Part shown: one piece after another, positions 60,148 through 64,000 of the stretch
Numbering within the stretch: position 1 is the first letter of the stretch
How the letters are laid out: the number at the start of each line of letters is the position of its first letter
Assembly: GCA_937907425.1 (NCBI GenBank)
Contig: CALCIE010000065.1
Span: 7,869-71,868 of the forward strand
Length of the DNA stretch: 64,000 nucleotides
Origin: ZC4RG42 sp003242425
GTDB taxonomy: Bacteria; Pseudomonadota; Gammaproteobacteria; Burkholderiales; SG8-39
Reading direction: 5' to 3'
Notes under the pieces: generated by a model
Database searches by the model: none
What the model was told of the DNA's origin: nothing
What the model saw: the letters and a program-made list of their open reading frames with translations, nothing else
Program-made: the position numbers and the translations under genes

Positions 60148-60882
60148 TCAGATCTCCATACGCGATTCTTTCCACCGAACGAGCAACCCCAGCACCATGA
60201 GCGACGTGATGGGCGCCAGTGCGATCAGCGCCACGAAGCCCAAACCGTTCACGATGGGATTCTGGCCGCCGATCGAGGACGCGGTGCCCAACGCGAGCGC
60301 GAGCAGAAAGGTGTTGGCCAGCGGCCCGGTCGCGACACCACCGGCGTCCACGGCGATCGCCACGAAATCCTTGTCGCTGAACCACATGATCACGATCACC
60401 GCCAGGTAGCCGGGCACCAGCAGATAGAGCAGCGGGATCTCGTAACCGATGCGCAGCAGCCCGAGCCCCGTCCAGACCGACACCCCGACGCAGATCGCGG
60501 TCAGCACCATCAGGCGGGGGATGGAACCGTTCGAAGCCTCGTCGACCTGGTCGGCCAGGATACGCACGGCCGGTTCGCTCCAGGTGGTGATGAAACCGAG
60601 CGCCACGCCGGCGGGCAGCAGCAGCCACTTGTACGACAGCGTTCCCAGCGCTTCGCCAATGGCTTGGCCGAAAGGCATGAAACCGATATGCACGCCGAGC
60701 AGGAACAGGAACAGGCCCGCGGCCGCCAGCAGGCTGCCCATCAGGATGTTCCGGATGTCCTTGCGCGGCAGATCGAGCAGAAAGACCTGGACAACCAGGA
60801 ACAGCGCCGCGAGCGGCAATACCGCCATGATCACGCTCCAGGCGGTATGGGCGACTTCTTCGAGCAGGACGATCCAGTTCAC
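60148..60882 (-). CDS. DUF1538 membrane protein (second copy)
   Basis: A 244-residue protein with about 6-7 membrane helices. DUF1538 features: LPLAALFLVVQVFLLDLP, GVHIGFMPFGQAIGEALG, GFITTWSEPAVRILADQVDEAS, and DAGGVATGPLANTFLLALALG. The charged TTWSEPA and DAGGVATGP patterns look like an ion or solute path. The two DUF1538 genes overlap as ATGA. Together with the PII-like gene it makes a three-gene operon. The transported substrate is not known. Confidence 0.82.
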   Translation of the reverse strand: MNWIVLLEEVAHTAWSVIMAVLPLAALFLVVQVFLLDLPRKDIRNILMGSLLAAAGLFLFLLGVHIGFMPFGQAIGEALGTLSYKWLLLPAGVALGFITTWSEPAVRILADQVDEASNGSIPRLMVLTAICVGVSVWTGLGLLRIGYEIPLLYLLVPGYLAVIVIMWFSDKDFVAIAVDAGGVATGPLANTFLLALALGTASSIGGQNPIVNGLGFVALIALAPITSLMVLGLLVRWKESRMEI

Positions 60883-61574
60883 CGCAGCCAGATCCCCATG
60901 AGGAGGATGGCAAGGATGGGGCCGATGGAGGCGAAACCCAGCAGACCGAAACCGTCGGCCACAGACGAACGCCCCGCAAGCACCGAAGTGATGCCCACCG
61001 CGAGCGCGATGACCACCGGCGCCGTCAGTACGCCGGTCGTGACGCTGCCCGCGTCATAGGCCAGCGGAATGAAGTCCGGCGGCGCCGCGAAGGACAGCAG
61101 CAGCACCGCGGCGAAGGAGATCGTGAGCAGCAGCCGCATCGACACCCCGAACAGCACCCTGGCCATGGCAAGGGCGACGAAGAAGCCCACTCCCAGCGCC
61201 GTCACATAGAGGACCAGGGAACCCTTGATCTCGCCGCCGGAGATACGGTCCACCTGCGTGGCGAGCACCAGCACATCGGGCTCGGCAACGGTGGTGGCGA
61301 AGCCCAGCACGAAGGCTACGCCCACGATCAGGGCAATGGAACCTTTCCTCGGCAGCTCGGCGCCGATGAAGCGGCCCATGGGCAGGATGCCCAGATCCAC
61401 CCCGATGAAAAGCAGCAGCATCCCCACGATCACCAGCACCGAGCCGGCCAGGAACTGCAGGAAAACCTCGAGCGGCGCGTGGACCAGCGTGATCTGGAAC
61501 AGGCAGGCTAGCGCAATGAGCGGGACGACGGTTTTAAGGGTTTCGGCGATGCGTTCTTTTAATTCTGGCCACAT
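60879..61574 (-). CDS. DUF1538 membrane protein (first copy)
   Basis: A protein of about 231 residues with 6-7 membrane helices: VVPLIALACLFQITLVHAP, GVDLGILPMGRFIGAELP, FATTVAEPDVLVLATQVD and YDAGSVTTGVLTAPVVIALAVG. It is clearly a relative of the following gene (shared T-x-EP and DAG-x-TTG patterns), so the two probably form a heterodimer. The ATG at 61574 is used; another at 61601 adds 9 residues. Confidence 0.8.
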   Translation of the reverse strand: MWPELKERIAETLKTVVPLIALACLFQITLVHAPLEVFLQFLAGSVLVIVGMLLLFIGVDLGILPMGRFIGAELPRKGSIALIVGVAFVLGFATTVAEPDVLVLATQVDRISGGEIKGSLVLYVTALGVGFFVALAMARVLFGVSMRLLLTISFAAVLLLSFAAPPDFIPLAYDAGSVTTGVLTAPVVIALAVGITSVLAGRSSVADGFGLLGFASIGPILAILLMGIWLR

Positions 61575-61666
61575 GGTCCGGCTTTCATCGAACCCCGGCA
61601 TTCTACGATGCGGCGCACCGCCCGGTCACACCGAATCGCGCCTGCCTGTTCCATCCGGAAACCGTC

Positions 61667-62347
61667 TCACTCCACCGGAAAGTCGAAGTAGGTATCCGGA
61701 TACGGCTCGTTCTCCAGGGTGAAATGCCACCACTCCTCGCGCAGCGGGCGGAACCCGTGGCGTTTCATGACCTGCTGCAGCAAGGCGCGGTGCGCGCGCT
61801 GTTCCGCGGGCAATTCCTGGTACGAAGGCCAGGACTCGGGGCCGAAGAAATCGAAGGGCGTTCCCATGGGCAGCTCCTTGCCGGTCTTCAGGTCGATCAG
61901 CGTCAGATCGACGGTGCTGCCGCGGGTGTGGCCGGAGCGTTCGGCGATGTAGCCGTCGCGGAACAGATGGGCCTTGTCGACGCCGGGATAGTGGCGCGCC
62001 TTGGTGGACTGGTCGGAGAGATCCGCCGCCCAGCGCACGAAATGATCGACGGCGCGCTGCGGACGATAGCCGTCGAAGACCTTCAGGCCCAGGCCGAACT
62101 GCGCCAGCTCCTCGCTCACCCGGGCCAGCGCCTCGGCCGCCGGCCGTGTGAGGATCACGGTGTTGGCGTGATAGCCGTCGACGGGACGGCCGACGAAATT
62201 GTCGGCGCCCGCATAGCGCGCGTCGATCACCACGCGCGGCGCGACGTCGGCGAGATAGACGAAACCTTCCGGCAGCGCATGAGCCGGCGAAGCCAGGACA
62301 ACGAGCCAGAGTGCGAGTACCCGAAGATGCGTCAACCGTAGCTTCAT
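61667..62347 (-). CDS. D-alanyl-D-alanine dipeptidase, VanX type, exported
   Basis: A 226-residue protein with a signal peptide (RVLALWLVVLASPAHALPEGF). The zinc site is SGHTRGSTVDLTLID and EWWHFTLE, as in VanX/DdpX. It removes D-Ala-D-Ala, releasing D-Ala for re-use; export fits a periplasmic recycling role rather than vancomycin resistance. GGAGGA lies 10 bases before the ATG. It stands between DUF1538 genes and a divergent alcohol dehydrogenase. Confidence 0.87.
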   Translation of the reverse strand: MKLRLTHLRVLALWLVVLASPAHALPEGFVYLADVAPRVVIDARYAGADNFVGRPVDGYHANTVILTRPAAEALARVSEELAQFGLGLKVFDGYRPQRAVDHFVRWAADLSDQSTKARHYPGVDKAHLFRDGYIAERSGHTRGSTVDLTLIDLKTGKELPMGTPFDFFGPESWPSYQELPAEQRAHRALLQQVMKRHGFRPLREEWWHFTLENEPYPDTYFDFPVE

Positions 62348-62606
62348 ATCCGATGCGTCCTCCATGCCATATCGGGAAAAAGGTCGCGGCCGGATGCTCC
62401 CCGTCATCGGCCGGGCGGCAATTCTGCAGCGCACGTCCAGCTCCCGCAAAGGGACTCGGGCGCGCTAAGGTACAAGAGTTCTCCTGGAAGTCTTGAAGGC
62501 AACGAAGCGAAGCCCCGGAGAACGCCTTGGTCCCGTCCGGGCCGTACATCGGCTGCCAAACCCGCCGGCCAGAGCGGACAATAGCGCCTATGAATGAGGT
62601 GAACGC

Positions 62607-63608
62607 ATGCAGCCGAAGAACATGATGACCGCCATGGTCCTGCGCCAGCCGGGGCAACCGCTGGTGCTGGAGGAACGACCGCTTCCCGAACCCGGCCCGG
62701 GCGAAGTGCGCCTGCGCGTGCTGGCCTGCGCCGTCTGCCGCACCGACCTCCACGTGGTGGACGGCGAGCTGCCGCACCCCGCGCTGCCGCTCGTGCCCGG
62801 CCACGAAATCGTCGGCGTGGTCGAGGCGGTCGGCCCCGGCGTGAGCGAATCGATGCTTGGACTAAAAGCAGGCGTGGGCTGGCTGGGCCACACCTGCGGC
62901 CACTGCGACTACTGCGCCGCCGACCGCGAGAATCTCTGCGACAGTCCGGGCTTCACCGGCTACACCCGCGACGGCGGCTTCGCCACCCACGCCATCGCCG
63001 ACGCCGATTTCTGCCTGCCGCTGCCGCAGGACGCGGACCCCGTACACACCGCGCCGCTCATGTGCGCCGGGCTGATCGGATGGCGCGCGCTGAAGGCCGC
63101 CGGCTCCGGACGAGACCTGGGCCTGTACGGCTTCGGCGCCGCCGCGCACCTCATCGCCCAGGTGGCGATACGCCAAGGCCGGCGCGTCTATGCCTTCACC
63201 CGCCCGGGCGACGAACAAGCGCAGGCCTTCGCGCGCTCATTGGGCGCCGTGTGGGCAGGCGGTTCCGACCAGCAGCCGCCCACGCATCTCGACGCCGCCA
63301 TCATCTTCGCGCCCGTCGGCGAACTGGTGCCGCGCGCCCTCGCCGCCGTACGCAAAGGCGGCCGCGTGGTCTGCGGCGGCATCCACATGAGCGACATCCC
63401 GTCCTTCCCCTACCGCCTGCTCTGGCAAGAACGCGAGCTCGTCTCCGTCGCCAACCTCACCCGCGCCGACGGCCGCGAGTTCCTGGAACTCGCTACCCGC
63501 GAACCCCTTCAGGTGCACACGACCACCTACCCCCTCGACGCCGCCAACGAAGCACTCGCCGACTTGCGCGAAGGGCGGCTGAATGGGGCGGCGGTGCTGG
63601 TGCCTTGA
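62607..63608 (+). CDS. Zinc-dependent alcohol dehydrogenase
   Basis: A 333-residue MDR alcohol dehydrogenase: catalytic Cys in CAVCRTDLHVV, His-Glu in PGHEIVG, structural zinc Cys in CGHCDYCAADRENLC, NAD(P) loop LYGFGAAAHL (with Ala where the last Gly is usual). It is close to the AdhA-like group that oxidises simple or aromatic alcohols. It ends 270 bases before the AT-richer end of the window. Confidence 0.88.
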   Translation: MQPKNMMTAMVLRQPGQPLVLEERPLPEPGPGEVRLRVLACAVCRTDLHVVDGELPHPALPLVPGHEIVGVVEAVGPGVSESMLGLKAGVGWLGHTCGHCDYCAADRENLCDSPGFTGYTRDGGFATHAIADADFCLPLPQDADPVHTAPLMCAGLIGWRALKAAGSGRDLGLYGFGAAAHLIAQVAIRQGRRVYAFTRPGDEQAQAFARSLGAVWAGGSDQQPPTHLDAAIIFAPVGELVPRALAAVRKGGRVVCGGIHMSDIPSFPYRLLWQERELVSVANLTRADGREFLELATREPLQVHTTTYPLDAANEALADLREGRLNGAAVLVP

Positions 63609-63726
63609 GAACCCGCTGGTTTCGTGCGTGAACTGTGTGTTCCGTCCAGTGGGATCACTGCCACTCGATCATCAATATTGACTTCAATTCCATATAGATC
63701 AATGCGTTACAAAGGCAAGAAGCGCC

Positions 63727-63749
63727 AAATACCACGAGAAATACCACGA
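63727..63749. repeat. 11-bp direct repeat near the right edge
   Basis: AAATACCACGA occurs at 63727-63737 and 63739-63749. It lies in an AT-richer stretch (63650-63870) that differs from the rest of the window. It might be part of an integration-site or regulator-binding array. Confidence 0.5.
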
Positions 63750-63812
63750 TCCACTGACCGCACCGCCTCCCTCTCCCTCGCGGCGATAATCCCCCTGCCA
63801 TAGCCCCCTCTC

Positions 63813-63846
63813 TTTACAAACCGACCAGAAACTAGTCGAATACAAT
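63813..63846 (+). promoter_or_regulatory. Promoter with overlapping palindromic operator for the WYL regulator
   Basis: TTTACA (63813-63818) is a -35 element. TCGAAT (17 bases on) or TACAAT (63841-63846) is the -10. A 17-bp imperfect palindrome CGACCAG-AAA-CTAGTCG (63822-63838) lies between them. A repressor bound there would block the promoter, as with self-regulated WYL proteins. Confidence 0.5.
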
Positions 63847-63878
63847 TTTGATGCGGGTCACGATACTGGGGCGCAAAG

Positions 63879-64000
63879 GTGGAGGCAACGCAAGGCAGCG
63901 TTCGGTGGGGCATTGAGCGCCGACTCGAGTTCATTGAGTTCAGGTTGTTCTGGGAAGGCCATGTCAACCGGAGCGACCTGATGGCCGCCTTCGGGATCTC
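63879..64000 (+). CDS. WYL-domain (BrxR/CapW-like) transcriptional regulator, 3' end outside window
   Basis: Only the first 40 codons are visible. The reading frame starts at GTG 63879 and gives VRWGIERRLEFIEFRLFWEG and then VNRSDLMAAFGIS. This is the winged-helix start of BrxR/CapW-type WYL regulators, which often stand first in phage-defence operons (BREX, CBASS and others). A stop lies in frame 28 bases upstream, so the start cannot be much earlier. The rest, and any defence genes, lie beyond the window. Confidence 0.7.
   Translation, partial: MEATQGSVRWGIERRLEFIEFRLFWEGHVNRSDLMAAFGI

Noticed and set aside
63702..63803. A 33-codon + strand frame near the right edge
   Set aside because: Short, no ribosome site and no family; it overlaps a direct repeat. 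It may be the tail of a lost gene, but this cannot be supported.
63707..63967. An 86-codon minus-strand frame across the start of the WYL gene
   Set aside because: The + strand here gives a recognisable WYL regulator start, so the minus frame is most likely a shadow.

Overview
ORGANISM. The window is GC-rich (roughly two thirds G+C by eye) chromosomal DNA that looks like a betaproteobacterium with a sulfur-oxidising or otherwise respiratory lifestyle. The clues are: elongation factor P with Arg32 next to its rhamnosyltransferase gene earP (known mainly from Betaproteobacteria and pseudomonads), an MSHA-type pilus cluster, a lone soxB thiosulfohydrolase gene, a phasin gene, type II NADH dehydrogenase, and gltX followed by a tRNA-Ala/tRNA-Glu locus. 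No species is assigned. Gene density is high, with many ATGA start/stop overlaps.

LAYOUT. 1-6 kb: 3' part of an MSHA pilus operon (mshI end to mshN). 6-13 kb: TonB receptor, soxB, an MFS exporter, trxC and a diguanylate cyclase. 13-21 kb: small lipoprotein and unknown genes, a histidine phosphatase, ndh, a sodium:solute symporter, arfB and sdaA. 22-28 kb: a GGDEF/degenerate-EAL sensor coupled to a tiny membrane protein, a receiver protein, cfa, a phasin and a peroxiredoxin, with two small-RNA candidates in the gaps. 28-35 kb: an MBL/beta-CASP RNase-like protein, lon and hsp20 with a sigma-32-type promoter, and an FNR-like box. 35-42 kb: mrfA/mrfB-type repair genes, an FMN reductase, a PaaG-like protein, and a formaldehyde operon (class III ADH, dodecin, S-formylglutathione hydrolase). 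42-47 kb: exported pcm, a pabB-pabC fusion, efp and earP. 48-53 kb: a double-KaiC ATPase with a receiver protein, a HAD/HerA-type fusion, a C/U-rich terminator-ended transcript and a catalytically degraded integrase. 53-58 kb: usp, then a divergent pair of yybP-ykoY (Mn2+) riboswitches serving a TerC-family gene and a LysR gene, then a chimeric tRNA-Ala/tRNA-Glu locus behind gltX. 58-64 kb: L,D-transpeptidase, tadA, a PII/DUF1538/DUF1538 operon, a VanX-like dipeptidase, a zinc ADH, and an AT-richer end where a BrxR/CapW-like WYL regulator begins.

MOST UNUSUAL POINTS. (1) The tRNA locus after gltX carries the 5' 46 nt of tRNA-Ala(GGC) joined to the 3' 55 nt of tRNA-Glu(UUC) at a shared AGG, so no acceptor stem can form. 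(2) Two Mn2+ riboswitches face away from each other, and one leads into a LysR regulator. (3) Three intergenic terminator-ended transcripts carry repeated C/U-rich (anti-Shine-Dalgarno-like) segments. (4) The integrase has lost its His and Tyr catalytic residues. (5) The right edge carries a defence-island-type regulator with a palindrome in its promoter, so a phage-defence system may lie just beyond the window. All statements come from reading the sequence; no searches were run.
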